Notes under the pieces: generated by a model
What the model was told of the DNA's origin: nothing
What the model saw: the letters and a program-made list of their open reading frames with translations, nothing else
Databases searched by the model: none
Program-made: the position numbers and the translations under genes
NCBI GenBank assembly: GCA_900768915.1
Contig: CAAGEQ010000008.1
Location: forward strand, 1-64,000
Direction: 5' to 3'
DNA from: Candidatus Gastranaerophilales bacterium
GTDB lineage: Bacteria > Cyanobacteriota > Vampirovibrionia > Gastranaerophilales > Gastranaerophilaceae
DNA length: 64,000 bases
Shown: piece after piece, positions 17,319 through 26,166 of the stretch
How positions within the stretch are numbered: the first letter of the stretch is position 1
Layout of the letters: each line of letters begins with the position of its first letter

Positions 17319-17465
17319 ATGTATAGTGAAGCATTTATGCGTTACTTGATGAATTATCAAGCAGAAGAAAATGAACCTAAGCAAAAAGAAGGCGTTCAAG
17401 AAATAGAATTTAAAAATTGTAGTGCTGGAAGATTAGCACGTGTGTATGTAACGATTAAAAAATAG
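17319..17465 (+). CDS. Small 48-residue protein, unknown
   Basis: An open frame of 48 codons starts with ATG and has AGGAG eight bases upstream. The protein begins MYSEAFMRYLMNYQ, is Glu/Lys-rich in the middle and ends in SAGRLARVYVTIKK, a mix typical of a real folded or RNA-binding peptide rather than random AT-rich translation. It lies in the 386-base gap between murI and the NifU-like gene. I recognise no family. Confidence 0.55.
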   Translation: MYSEAFMRYLMNYQAEENEPKQKEGVQEIEFKNCSAGRLARVYVTIKK

Positions 17466-17511
17466 TTGTTTTTAGAATATAGATTTATTTACCTCAGGCA
17501 TGAATGGATTG

Positions 17512-17540
17512 TGTAAAAAAATTCATGTTTACTATATAAT
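17512..17540 (+). promoter_or_regulatory. Candidate promoter of the NifU-like/GGGtGRT operon
   Basis: A perfect TATAAT lies at 17535-17540. A weak -35 (TGTAAA, 17512-17517) stands 17 bases before it. The start codon is 63 bases further on, behind a strong GAAGGAGG ribosome site. Confidence 0.5.
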
Positions 17541-17602
17541 TACAGTATAGAAGTAAGAGTTAATGAATAGTTCTGTTTAATACAGTTTATGAAGGAGGTA
17601 AA

Positions 17603-18304
17603 ATGGATCATATTCAAGTTACTACGGAAATTGCAGAAAAATGTTGCGTAAAACGTGGTGTTAAAGGCGTTCCGGCTCCAATTCCTCAAGAAGGTGAATG
17701 GACAAAATGTAAAGAAATAAAAGATATTTCAGGTTTGACACACGGTTGTGGTTGTTGTGCACCTCAACAAGGTACTTGTAAATTAACATTAAACGTTAAA
17801 AATGGTGTTATTCAAGAAGCATTAGTTGAAACAATCGGTTGTTCAGGTATGACTCACTCAGCTGCTATGGCTGGTGAAATTCTTCCTGGTAAAACAATTT
17901 TAGAAGCATTAAATACTGACCTTGTATGTGATGCTATTAACGTTGCTATGAGAGAATTATTCTTGCAAATCGTTTATGGTAGAACACAATCTGCATTCTC
18001 AGAAAATGGTTTACCAGTAGGTGCTGGTTTGGAAGATTTGGGTAAAGGTCTTTGCTCAATGTGTGGTACAATTCACTCAACAGCACAAAAAGGTGTTAGA
18101 TACCTTCAATTAACAGAAGGTTATATCCTTGAATTAGGTCTTGATAAGAACAATGAAGTTATCGGATATAAATTCGTTAACCTTGGTAAAGTTATGGATG
18201 CTATCAAAGATGGTGTTGATCCAAAAGAAGCTTACGAAAAGAATATTGGAACTTACGGCAGATATGCAGATGCTGTTAAGTACATCGATCCTCGTAAAGA
18301 GTAG
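17603..18304 (+). CDS. NifU-like Fe-S scaffold protein, partner of GGGtGRT protein
   Basis: The 233-residue protein is cysteine-rich: EKCCVKRG near residue 14, THGCGCCAPQQGTC near 47-59, IGCSGMTHS near 79 and LCSMCGTIHS near 150. The VKNGVIQEALVETIGCSG block resembles NifU/IscU scaffolds, so Fe-S binding is likely. It is paired with the GGGtGRT gene, an arrangement I know from many anaerobes, where this partner is annotated as a scaffold protein. The actual reaction is unknown. A strong GAAGGAGG site drives translation, and codon choice looks like that of a well-expressed gene. Confidence 0.75.
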   Translation: MDHIQVTTEIAEKCCVKRGVKGVPAPIPQEGEWTKCKEIKDISGLTHGCGCCAPQQGTCKLTLNVKNGVIQEALVETIGCSGMTHSAAMAGEILPGKTILEALNTDLVCDAINVAMRELFLQIVYGRTQSAFSENGLPVGAGLEDLGKGLCSMCGTIHSTAQKGVRYLQLTEGYILELGLDKNNEVIGYKFVNLGKVMDAIKDGVDPKEAYEKNIGTYGRYADAVKYIDPRKE

Positions 18305-18315
18305 GCTTTAGCCAA

Positions 18316-18332
18316 TGCCAAAATGTTTGGCA
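18316..18332. repeat. Intergenic 7-bp hairpin
   Basis: TGCCAAA-ATG-TTTGGCA is a perfect stem-loop between the NifU-like gene and the GGGtGRT gene. It could stabilise or process the shared mRNA. Confidence 0.5.
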
Positions 18333-18380
18333 AAATTGTTAGTAGAAGATATTAGAAAAAATATAAAAAGGAAAATAGAT

Positions 18381-19382
18381 ATGGCAAAATTTGAAGGACA
18401 AGATAGACGTGAGGCTACTTTAGCTAAAGTTTTACCTGAATATGGTTTCAAATCTTTAGATGAAGCTCGCGATTTATGCTTATCAAAAGGAATTGATGTA
18501 GATGCTATCGTTAAAGGTATTCAGCCTATCGCTTTCGATAACGCATCTTGGGCATACACATTAGGTTGTGCAATCGCAATCAAAAAAGGTATCAAAAATG
18601 CAGCAGAAGCAGCTGAAGCAATAGGTTTAGGTTTACAAGCATTTGCTGTTCCTGGTTCAGTTGGTGACAGAAGACAAGTTGGTATCGGTCATGGTAACTT
18701 GGCAGCAATGTTATTAAGAGAAGAAACAAAATGTTTCTGTTTCTTAGCAGGTCACGAATCATTCGCAGCAGCAGAAGGTGCTATTGGTATCGCTAGAAAT
18801 GCGAACAAAGTTAGAAAAGAACCTTTAAGAGTTATCTTAAATGGTTTAGGTAAAGATGCTGCTTACATCATTGCTAGAATCAATGGTTTCACAGCAGTTG
18901 AAACAGAATATGATTTCAAAACAGGCGATTTAAAAATCGTTAAAGAAACTCCATTCTCAGATGGTGAAAGAGCAAATGTAAGATGTTATGGTGCAGATGA
19001 CGTTAACGAAGGTGTTGCAATTATGATTCATGAAGGTGTTGATGTATCTATTACTGGTAACTCAACTAACCCAACAAGATTCCAACACCCAGTTGCTGGT
19101 ACTTATAAAAAATGGTGCTGGGAACATGATAGAAAATACTTCTCTGTTGCATCTGGTGGTGGTACTGGTAGAACACTTCACCCAGATAACGTTGCAGCAG
19201 GTCCAGCTTCTTATGGTATGACTGATACAATGGGTAGAATGCATGGAGATGCTCAATTTGCGGGTTCATCTTCAGTTCCAGCTCACGTTGAAATGATGGG
19301 TGTTATCGGTATGGGTAATAACCCTATGGTTGGTGCAACAGTTGCTGTTGCAGTTGCTGTAGAAAGTGCTATGAACAAATAG
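18381..19382 (+). CDS. GGGtGRT protein
   Basis: The family is named after its glycine loop, seen here as SGGGTGRTLHPDN at about residues 254-266. The 333 residues are typical and the function of the family is unknown. The start at 18381 is chosen over an in-frame ATG 66 bases upstream: it has AAAAGGA before it, and the family usually begins with a short MAxFEG-type sequence, as here. Codon use looks like that of a highly expressed gene. It is cotranscribed with the NifU-like gene and ends at a terminator, so an Fe-S or redox role is inferred only from its neighbour. Confidence 0.85.
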   Translation: MAKFEGQDRREATLAKVLPEYGFKSLDEARDLCLSKGIDVDAIVKGIQPIAFDNASWAYTLGCAIAIKKGIKNAAEAAEAIGLGLQAFAVPGSVGDRRQVGIGHGNLAAMLLREETKCFCFLAGHESFAAAEGAIGIARNANKVRKEPLRVILNGLGKDAAYIIARINGFTAVETEYDFKTGDLKIVKETPFSDGERANVRCYGADDVNEGVAIMIHEGVDVSITGNSTNPTRFQHPVAGTYKKWCWEHDRKYFSVASGGGTGRTLHPDNVAAGPASYGMTDTMGRMHGDAQFAGSSSVPAHVEMMGVIGMGNNPMVGATVAVAVAVESAMNK

Positions 19383-19402
19383 TTTATAACATTTGAATAT
19401 AG

Positions 19403-19436
19403 AAAAAGGGCTATCAAATTTTGATAGTCCTTTTTT
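19403..19436 (+). terminator. Terminator after the GGGtGRT gene
   Basis: AAAAAGGGCTATCAAA pairs with TTTGATAGTCCTTTTTT with one G-T pair, followed by a T run. Confidence 0.8.
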
Positions 19437-19505
19437 ATTAAGTAGCAAAAAAATTTTTTAAAGTCTCGTGATGATGGGTTATTTGCAGATTTGGTAAAAT
19501 AAAAT

Positions 19506-20393
19506 TTATTTACCACAAGGTTGGCAATTGTTTTCATCAATAGATTTACCAAAGAATAATCTTATTCCACCAAAAGGTTTTCTTAAGGTTTGTCTTATTC
19601 CACAAGAAATTGCATTTGTGTTTGTTAATATTTCATTTAGATTTTGTATTGTTGTGTCAAACATTGGAATATAAGTATTTATATCATTTGTTGTTTTAAC
19701 GAAATTATCAGAAATATTATTTAGACCATTAGATGATTTTTCAATGTTATCAAATGTATTTTGTAGTTGTTGTGTTTGGATAGCATTGTTTATTTTAGAT
19801 GATATTTGAGTCATATTATTTGAACTTTTTTCTAAGTTTGAAGTCGTATTAACAACATTTTGTTTGTTAGAACTTACAAAATCTTGTAGAATTATAAACA
19901 ATTGTCCAAGTGCTTCTAGTGATGTGTTTAAATTTTCAGAAGATAATACTAAATTATGTCTTATTGCTTCAATATCTTCTGGATTTTGGTTTTTTAATAA
20001 TTCGTTTATATCAATTGCAACATTACCTTTTAATCTAGTACCATTGTGAATAAAAGTTGAAGATGGTGTTTCTGGATAAATTAATTCTATAAAATCACGT
20101 TCAAATTTATATCTAACTTCTTTTTTTAGTATTACTTTTGTATTATCAGGTATTTTTAACTTTTTAGAAAATAATAATAATTTGACTTCCGTATGTGTGA
20201 AATCGTTACTATGTCTTTGAGAATAAACTTTTCCTATTTCTATACCTTTATAATAAACTTTTATATTATGTTGAAAAGGTCGAAGTTCTTTGAATTCCAC
20301 AATAACATGCATTGATGTTAAATATGTGTAAATATGTATCATAAAACAAATTGCACACAAAATGAGTATTGAATAGATAAAATATTTTTTCAT
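19506..20393 (-). CDS. MCE/MlaD-family protein
   Basis: One N-terminal membrane anchor (residues 4-25) is followed by an MCE domain at about 29-110, including YYKGIEIGKVYSQ and a DFIELIYPE segment. A long helical Asn/Ser-rich tail follows to about residue 270, and the end contains two Cys (NNCQPCG). MCE proteins bind and move lipids between membranes with an ABC transporter; none is in this window, so the transporter must be elsewhere or absent. MCE proteins support a diderm cell type. Confidence 0.8.
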   Translation of the reverse strand: MKKYFIYSILILCAICFMIHIYTYLTSMHVIVEFKELRPFQHNIKVYYKGIEIGKVYSQRHSNDFTHTEVKLLLFSKKLKIPDNTKVILKKEVRYKFERDFIELIYPETPSSTFIHNGTRLKGNVAIDINELLKNQNPEDIEAIRHNLVLSSENLNTSLEALGQLFIILQDFVSSNKQNVVNTTSNLEKSSNNMTQISSKINNAIQTQQLQNTFDNIEKSSNGLNNISDNFVKTTNDINTYIPMFDTTIQNLNEILTNTNAISCGIRQTLRKPFGGIRLFFGKSIDENNCQPCGK

Positions 20394-20545
20394 AACTCAA
20401 ATATGATAGCAACTATTAAGAGGATTTATATTACCCAATAATATATAGATACATGGTTGTTTTTAGGCTGTTTGTACATAATCTATGTTATGTTACCTAA
20501 CAAAATAAAAATAAAGATATATCTAACAAACATTGTTTTAAATTA

Positions 20546-20719
20546 TTAAATTATTTTGTTTTTAACATCTTTGACATCTAATGCAAGTATGTCTGAAATT
20601 CTTAATCCACTATTTATACCTAGTGAAAAAATTATATAATCTCTTTGAGATTTTTTATTCAAAATATCTTTAACAAGTTTTAAATCTTCAAGGTTACGAA
20701 TAGGTTCGACTATGTTCAT
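20546..20719 (-). pseudogene. Truncated tyrosine recombinase/integrase remnant
   Basis: A 57-codon open frame begins with ATG behind a perfect AAGGAG. The protein matches the start of the catalytic domain of phage-type integrases: RNLEDLKLVKDIL, then QRDYIIFSLGINSGLR with the first catalytic Arg (about residue 40), then ISDILALDVKDVK. It stops after NKII, so the H-x-x-R and Tyr motifs are missing, and the sequence beyond the stop does not continue the domain in another frame that I can see. It is therefore a 3'-deleted remnant of a mobile element or an unusual stand-alone fragment. Confidence 0.7.
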
Positions 20720-20741
20720 TTTAACTCCTTAATCTGTGCAT

Positions 20742-20780
20742 AAAAAAGAGGTTGCAGTTTCCTACAACCTCTCTTTTTTA
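20742..20780 (-). terminator. Terminator after PFOR
   Basis: AAAAAAGAGGTTG and CAACCTCTCTTTTTT flank a 10-base loop. It lies just after the PFOR stop on the minus strand. Confidence 0.8.
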
Positions 20781-20797
20781 TCATATTAATAAAATGA

Positions 20798-23700
20798 TTA
20801 CTTAATCAATTCACCAACAGATTTGAATACTGCCATTCTCTTAGCTGCATCTTCTTCTGCTTGTGCAAATAGTGCTTCAGCATTATCAGGATTTGTTTTA
20901 GCAAGTGATTTGTATCTTCTTTCACTTCTAATGAAGTCTTGATAACTACCTTTAGGATCTTTTGCATCCCAAGTGAATGGTTGTTCGTTAGCAGGGTTAT
21001 ATCTGTATAATGGGAAATAACCTGCTTCAACGGCACGTTTTTGTTCTGTTTGAGTTTTACTCATATCGATACCGTGTGCGATACAAGGAGCATAAGCAAA
21101 GATGATAGATGGTCCATTATAAGCTTCAGCTTCTTGGAATGCTTTAAGAGTTTGACCTCTGTCTGCACCCAATGCAACTGATGCAACATATACATAACCA
21201 TAAGACATGCTCATCAAGCCCATGTTTTTCTTGTAAGTTTTCTTACCGCCAGTAGCGAACTTAGCAACTGCACCTGTAGGTGTAGATTTAGATGCTTGAC
21301 CACCAGTGTTAGAATATACTTCTGTATCAAGAACTAAGATATTAACGTTTTTGTTTTGAGCAAGAACGTGGTCGATACCACCGTATCCAATATCGTTAGC
21401 CCAACCATCACCACCGATAATCCATACAGATTTATCAGTGAAGTAGTCTTGAAGTTCTCTAACCTTAGCAAGGTCAGGACATTCAACATCTGCATATTTT
21501 GCAAGAACTTCTTTTGCTTTAGTTTGAGCAGCAATCGCTTCTTCAGTTTTTGAATTATCGAAGTGAGCCATAGCACCTTCCAAAGCTTCTTTCAAGTCTG
21601 CAGGTGTTTTATCGTTTTCAATTACTTTTTCAACGAATGATTTTAATGTACTTCTGTTTTGGTCAACAGCCAATCTCATACCGTAACCAAATTCAGCATT
21701 ATCTTCAAATAATGAATTAGCCCAAGCTGGACCTCTGCCTTCTTTAGTCTTAGTATAAGGGATTGTTGGGAATGTACCTGAGTAAATTGAAGAACAACCA
21801 GTTGCGTTAGCAATGATTGAATTTTCACCGAATAATTGTGAAACCAATTTAACATAAGGTGTTTCACCACAACCAGCACAAGCACCTGAGAATTCAAATA
21901 ATGGTTTTCTAAGCATTGCACCTTTCATTGTCTTAGTAGTGTTTCTACCCATTACGTTGTCTGGTAATGCATCGAAGAATTTTTCATTTTCTAATTCGCA
22001 AGCTTCAACTTCTTTTTCAATAGTTGACCAAGTAAGTGCTTGTTTTTCAGGGTTTTTGTTTGCAGGACATTGGTCAAGACAAACACCACAACCTGTACAA
22101 TCTTCGCAATATACTTGAACTTTGAATTGTTCACCGTTTGCATTTGGTTTTGCATCAACAGTATTGAATGATGCTGGAGCATCTTTTAAACTGTCTTTTT
22201 CAGCTAATTTAGTTCTGATTGCTGCGTGTGGACATGCAGAAGCACAGATACCACATTGAATACAGTTTTCAGAGTTCCAGTGAGGAACACGTGGAGCAAT
22301 ACCACGTTTTTCTAAACATGCTGTACCTGTAGGGATAACACCGTCAACACTCATAGCAGAAACAGGAATGTCATCACCTTTTTGTCTCATTGATGGTTCA
22401 ATGATTTTCTTAGCAAAATCATCAGCATCATCAGCGATAAGTTTTACATCATCAACGCAACCAACGCCATCTAATGATGAAGGAATTGTTACTTCTTCAC
22501 AAGCATCAACAGCAGCATCAATCAATGCAAGGTTCATATTAACAACGTCGTCACCTTTTTTCTTGAATGTCTTAGTTGTCATTGCTTTCATACCTTCTAA
22601 TGCTTGTTCAAAAGGAATGATTCCTGATACCTTGAAGTATGCAACCATCATAACTGTGTTAGCACCTTTACCACGTAGGCCAGGTTGTTCTTTGATTAAT
22701 TTTTCAGCATCTACGTTGTAGAATTTGATTTTCTTATCAATGATAGTTTTTTGCATATCTCTAGTTAAGTGAGCAAATGCTTCTTCCTTAGAGTATGGTG
22801 AATTTAATAAGAATGTACCACCTTCTTTGATACCTTTTAATAAGTCATATCTGCCAATATAAGCATGAGCAGAACAAGATACAAAGTCAGGTGCTGTAAT
22901 CAAGTAAGTAGACTTGATTGGTTGGTCACCAAATCTCAAGTGAGAAACAGTTACACCGAAAGATTTTTTAGAGTCATAAGCAAAATATGCTTGAGCATCT
23001 TTATCAGTGTATTGACCAATAATTTTGATTGAGTTTTTGTTAGCACCAACAGTACCATCTGAACCCAAACCCCAGAACATGCAGTTTGTAGTTCCTTCTG
23101 GTTCAGTAACGATGTGTTCTGTTACTTTTAATGATTTGTGAGTAACATCATCTTCGATACCAACTGTGAAACCGTGGAAACCGTTTTCTTCTGAGTGTTT
23201 GTAAATAGCAAGAACCATTGATGGTGTAAATTCTTTAGAAGATAAACCATAACGTCCGCCGATTACTCTGATGTCTTTGTTGTCTAATGCTGCAACTACA
23301 TCTAAGTATAATGGTTCACCGATTGAACCAGGTTCTTTTGTTCTATCAAGAACTACGATACGTTTTGTAGATTCAGGAAGTGCTTCATTAAATCTCTTAA
23401 CATCGAATGGTCTGTATAATCTAACTTTAACTAGACCATACTTAGTACCTCTTGTTTTGTTAAGGTATTCAATAGTTTCTTCGATTGTTTCACAACCAGA
23501 ACCGATAGCAACGATAACATCAGTAGCATCAGGAGCACCAACGTAATCGAATGGGTGATATTGTCTGCCAGTTACAGCAGCAACTTTATCCATATATTCT
23601 TGAACGATGTCAGGAACTGCATCATAGTATTTATTAACTGTTTCACGTCCTTGGAAATATACGTCAGTATTTTGAGCACCAACTTTACATATAGGTGCTT

Positions 23701-24331
23701 CTGGACGCATTGCTCTTTGTCTGAATTCTTCAATATATTTAGGTTCAACTAATTTAGCAATATCTTCATAAGATATTTCTTCAATTTTGTGAACTTCGTG
23801 AGATGTTCTGAAACCATCGAAGAATTGCAAGAATGGAACTTTTGCTTTGTATGTTGCTAAGTGTGCAACTAAAGCCATATCCATTTCTTCTTGAACTGAG
23901 TTAGCAGCCAACATAGCAAAACCTGTGTTACGACAACCCATAACGTCAGTATGGTCACCGAAGATTGCTAATGATTGAGCAGCCAATGCTCTTGCTGCTA
24001 CGTGGAATACTGTAGGAAGCATTTCACCAGCGATTTTGTGCATAACAGGAATCATTAACAGCAAACCTTGAGATGCTGTATATGTAGAAGTTAAAGAACC
24101 TGCTGCTAAAGCACCGTGAACGGCACCTGCTGCACCAGCTTCTGATTGCATTTCAGCAACATTTACTTCTTTTCCCCAGATATTTTTTTTGTGTTGTGAC
24201 GCCCATTCGTCAATCCATTCACCCATTGTTGATGAAGGAGTAATTGGGTAGATTGCAGAAACTTCGCTTAAAGCATACGCAACGTGTGCTGCAGCATAGT
24301 TACCATCAACCGTTATTGTTTTCTTTGGCAT
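20798..24331 (-). CDS. nifJ: Pyruvate:ferredoxin (flavodoxin) oxidoreductase
   Basis: PFOR oxidatively decarboxylates pyruvate to acetyl-CoA and CO2 while reducing ferredoxin, a hallmark of anaerobic metabolism. The 1177 residues are the single-chain homodimeric type. An N-terminal pyruvate domain (YPITPSSTMGEW near 30-41) is followed by two ferredoxin cluster motifs, CIQCGICASACP near 690 and CTGCGVCLDQCP near 750. The C-terminal thiamine-diphosphate domain has GDGWANDIGYGG near 968. The third cluster uses CAGCG near 828 and a later Cys. A strong AAGGAGGG precedes the start. It is monocistronic with its own terminator. Confidence 0.98.
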   Translation of the reverse strand: MPKKTITVDGNYAAAHVAYALSEVSAIYPITPSSTMGEWIDEWASQHKKNIWGKEVNVAEMQSEAGAAGAVHGALAAGSLTSTYTASQGLLLMIPVMHKIAGEMLPTVFHVAARALAAQSLAIFGDHTDVMGCRNTGFAMLAANSVQEEMDMALVAHLATYKAKVPFLQFFDGFRTSHEVHKIEEISYEDIAKLVEPKYIEEFRQRAMRPEAPICKVGAQNTDVYFQGRETVNKYYDAVPDIVQEYMDKVAAVTGRQYHPFDYVGAPDATDVIVAIGSGCETIEETIEYLNKTRGTKYGLVKVRLYRPFDVKRFNEALPESTKRIVVLDRTKEPGSIGEPLYLDVVAALDNKDIRVIGGRYGLSSKEFTPSMVLAIYKHSEENGFHGFTVGIEDDVTHKSLKVTEHIVTEPEGTTNCMFWGLGSDGTVGANKNSIKIIGQYTDKDAQAYFAYDSKKSFGVTVSHLRFGDQPIKSTYLITAPDFVSCSAHAYIGRYDLLKGIKEGGTFLLNSPYSKEEAFAHLTRDMQKTIIDKKIKFYNVDAEKLIKEQPGLRGKGANTVMMVAYFKVSGIIPFEQALEGMKAMTTKTFKKKGDDVVNMNLALIDAAVDACEEVTIPSSLDGVGCVDDVKLIADDADDFAKKIIEPSMRQKGDDIPVSAMSVDGVIPTGTACLEKRGIAPRVPHWNSENCIQCGICASACPHAAIRTKLAEKDSLKDAPASFNTVDAKPNANGEQFKVQVYCEDCTGCGVCLDQCPANKNPEKQALTWSTIEKEVEACELENEKFFDALPDNVMGRNTTKTMKGAMLRKPLFEFSGACAGCGETPYVKLVSQLFGENSIIANATGCSSIYSGTFPTIPYTKTKEGRGPAWANSLFEDNAEFGYGMRLAVDQNRSTLKSFVEKVIENDKTPADLKEALEGAMAHFDNSKTEEAIAAQTKAKEVLAKYADVECPDLAKVRELQDYFTDKSVWIIGGDGWANDIGYGGIDHVLAQNKNVNILVLDTEVYSNTGGQASKSTPTGAVAKFATGGKKTYKKNMGLMSMSYGYVYVASVALGADRGQTLKAFQEAEAYNGPSIIFAYAPCIAHGIDMSKTQTEQKRAVEAGYFPLYRYNPANEQPFTWDAKDPKGSYQDFIRSERRYKSLAKTNPDNAEALFAQAEEDAAKRMAVFKSVGELIK

Positions 24332-24477
24332 ATGTACTAGCCCTCCTTACATATTTCTAGCCATTTCTTATAACTAACTATATAATAAAAATGTACCGCA
24401 AAGATGCCATGATTACAAGCGATTTATGTGATTTTTTTTCATGCCTTGACTCTCTTTTCTAAGGAATTTAGAAGTAT

Positions 24478-25062
24478 TTATTTTTCAAATTTGTGCTTAT
24501 CTTCTTTGGTTATTTTTCTTATTATTTTGCAAGGATTTCCAACAGCAATAACATTTGATGGAATATTTTTGGTAACAATGCTTCCAGCACCAATAACTAC
24601 ATTGTCACCAATTGTGATATTTGGTAATACAACAACATTACCTCCAAACCATACGTTGTTACCTACTTTGATAGGGAATGCATATTCCAAACCTGTGATT
24701 CTTGTTTCAGCATCAAGTGGGTGTTGAGGTGTGTAGAATGCACAATTTGGACCTATAAAAACATTGTCGCCAAATTCTACTTTTGCACAATCAAGAATTA
24801 TCAAATTATGGTTTGCATAGAAGTTGTCCCCAATGGTTATGTTGTAGCCATAATCGCATTGAAAAGGTTGTTCTATTAAGAATTTATCTGTAGTACTTCC
24901 TAGAATTGATTTGATAATTTCTTTACGCTTGTCCATTTCTGCATATTTTGTTGAATTGTATTCTTGGCAAAGTGTTTTACATTTGATTCTATCTTGAATT
25001 AATGATTCATCAGCGAATGCATCATATAAAAGACCATTTATCATTTTTTCTTTTTCATTCAT
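24478..25062 (-). CDS. Maltose/galactoside-type O-acetyltransferase (LbH family)
   Basis: The 194 residues match the Maa/LacA/NodL group of acetyl-CoA-dependent sugar acetyltransferases. An N-terminal Mac domain (about 5-55) is followed by a left-handed beta helix of hexapeptide repeats (IGDNFYANHN, FGDNVFIGPN, IGDNVVIGAGS). The catalytic His lies in YTPQHPLDAETR near residue 114. The acceptor sugar is unknown. It is a single gene whose promoter region holds a consensus TTGACA. Confidence 0.9.
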   Translation of the reverse strand: MNEKEKMINGLLYDAFADESLIQDRIKCKTLCQEYNSTKYAEMDKRKEIIKSILGSTTDKFLIEQPFQCDYGYNITIGDNFYANHNLIILDCAKVEFGDNVFIGPNCAFYTPQHPLDAETRITGLEYAFPIKVGNNVWFGGNVVVLPNITIGDNVVIGAGSIVTKNIPSNVIAVGNPCKIIRKITKEDKHKFEK

Positions 25063-25094
25063 AGAAATACCTCAGACTAAATTGTTTAGTTTTT

Positions 25095-25122
25095 ATATTA
25101 CATTGTGATGTATTTGTGTCAA
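25095..25122 (-). promoter_or_regulatory. Promoter of the acetyltransferase with a possible operator
   Basis: On the minus strand a perfect TTGACA (25117-25122) and TAATAT (25095-25100) are 16 bases apart. The palindrome TACAT-CACA-ATGTA (25099-25112) fills most of the spacer and touches the -10, a position where a repressor would block transcription. Confidence 0.6.
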
Positions 25123-25205
25123 GAATTGAGTTGTTTTTTTTAATGGGTAGTAATTGAGTAGAAAATATTTTTATTGTACCCTTGTAAGAAGCAAAGGTAG
25201 GTAAA

Positions 25206-25967
25206 ATGTTAAATCAATTTTCAAGAACAGAGTTATTGATTGGTAAAGAAGGAATAGAAAAGTTATCGAAATCAAGAGTTGCTGTGTTTGGTATAGGTGG
25301 TGTTGGTGCTTATGCAGTAGAAGCATTGGTGCGTAGTGGACTTGGTACAATAGATATTATTGATGATGATAAAGTTTGTATAACCAATTTGAATAGACAA
25401 TTGTATGCAACAAGAAAAACTGTTGGAAAATATAAAGTTGATGTTGCAAAAGAACGTATTTTAGATATAAATCCAAATGCTGTTGTTAATACATATCAAA
25501 CATTTTACACACCAAAAACACAAGATGAATTTGATTTTAGCCAATATGATTATGTGATTGATGCAATTGATACTGTTGTTGGGAAATTGTCATTGATAGA
25601 AAAAGCAAAGGCTGCAAAGACACCTATTATTTGTGCAATGGGTGCAGGTAACAAGATGGATCCTACAAGATTTGAAGTTGCTGATATTTCGAAAACTTCT
25701 GTTTGTCCGTTGGCACGTGTAATAAGAATTGAATTGAAGAAACGTAGAATACGTGGTGTTAAGGTTGTTTATTCAAAAGAACCGCCAATAACTCCGATTG
25801 AAGATATGTCGATTAGTTGTAAGGCTCATTGCGTATGTCCTCCAGGTACAAGAAAATGTACAGTAAAACATCAAATACCAGGAAGTAACGCATTTGTTCC
25901 ACCTGTAGTAGGCTTGATTATTGCTGGTGAAGTAATAAAAGACCTTACAGGTTATGGCAAAAAGTAA
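25206..25967 (+). CDS. tcdA: tRNA threonylcarbamoyladenosine dehydratase
   Basis: TcdA (CsdL/YgdL) uses ATP to cyclise t6A37 of tRNA to ct6A. The 253 residues show the E1/ThiF adenylation fold: FGIGGVGAYAVEALVRSG (about 27-44) binds ATP, DDDKVCITNLNRQ (about 52-64) carries the conserved Asp and Arg, and VIDAIDTVVGK follows near 116-126. Several Cys occur in the C-terminal third (CKAHCVCPPG). AAGGTAGG lies before the start. It is a single gene, divergent from the acetyltransferase. Confidence 0.9.
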   Translation: MLNQFSRTELLIGKEGIEKLSKSRVAVFGIGGVGAYAVEALVRSGLGTIDIIDDDKVCITNLNRQLYATRKTVGKYKVDVAKERILDINPNAVVNTYQTFYTPKTQDEFDFSQYDYVIDAIDTVVGKLSLIEKAKAAKTPIICAMGAGNKMDPTRFEVADISKTSVCPLARVIRIELKKRRIRGVKVVYSKEPPITPIEDMSISCKAHCVCPPGTRKCTVKHQIPGSNAFVPPVVGLIIAGEVIKDLTGYGKK

Positions 25968-26019
25968 GGGTAAAACCACGAATTGTGACTATCTGCATAA
26001 TTTAAGATAATTTTAAAAT

Positions 26020-26166
26020 TTATAAGTTTACCTTATTCATTAAATTAAATAATTTTTTTTCATCTTCTTTTGTATTTATATTAACAGGACATTCTTTTGC
26101 AAAACTATTTGTAACATCTAGGAAAATAGACTTGTCTAATGGTATGATTTTTTTCTTTATCTCATC
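26020..26166 (-). pseudogene. Possible 3' remnant of a decayed gene
   Basis: Read on the minus strand, this part of the 375-base gap after tcdA gives a coding-like tail: DEIKKKIIPLDKSIFLDV, then SFAKECPVNINTKEDEKKLF, then NLMNKVNL and a stop. No start codon or ribosome site is present upstream in frame. It abuts another coding-like fragment on the opposite strand (26166-26341), as expected at a rearrangement junction. Support is composition only. Confidence 0.3.

Noticed and set aside
18315..18380. In-frame upstream start for the GGGtGRT gene
   Set aside because: It lies within the intergenic hairpin and has no ribosome site; the ATG at 18381 has AAAAGGA and gives the family's usual N-terminus.
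19283..19552. 89-codon minus-strand frame overlapping the GGGtGRT 3' end
   Set aside because: It is antisense to a well-supported gene and crosses its terminator; the composition is that of a shadow frame.
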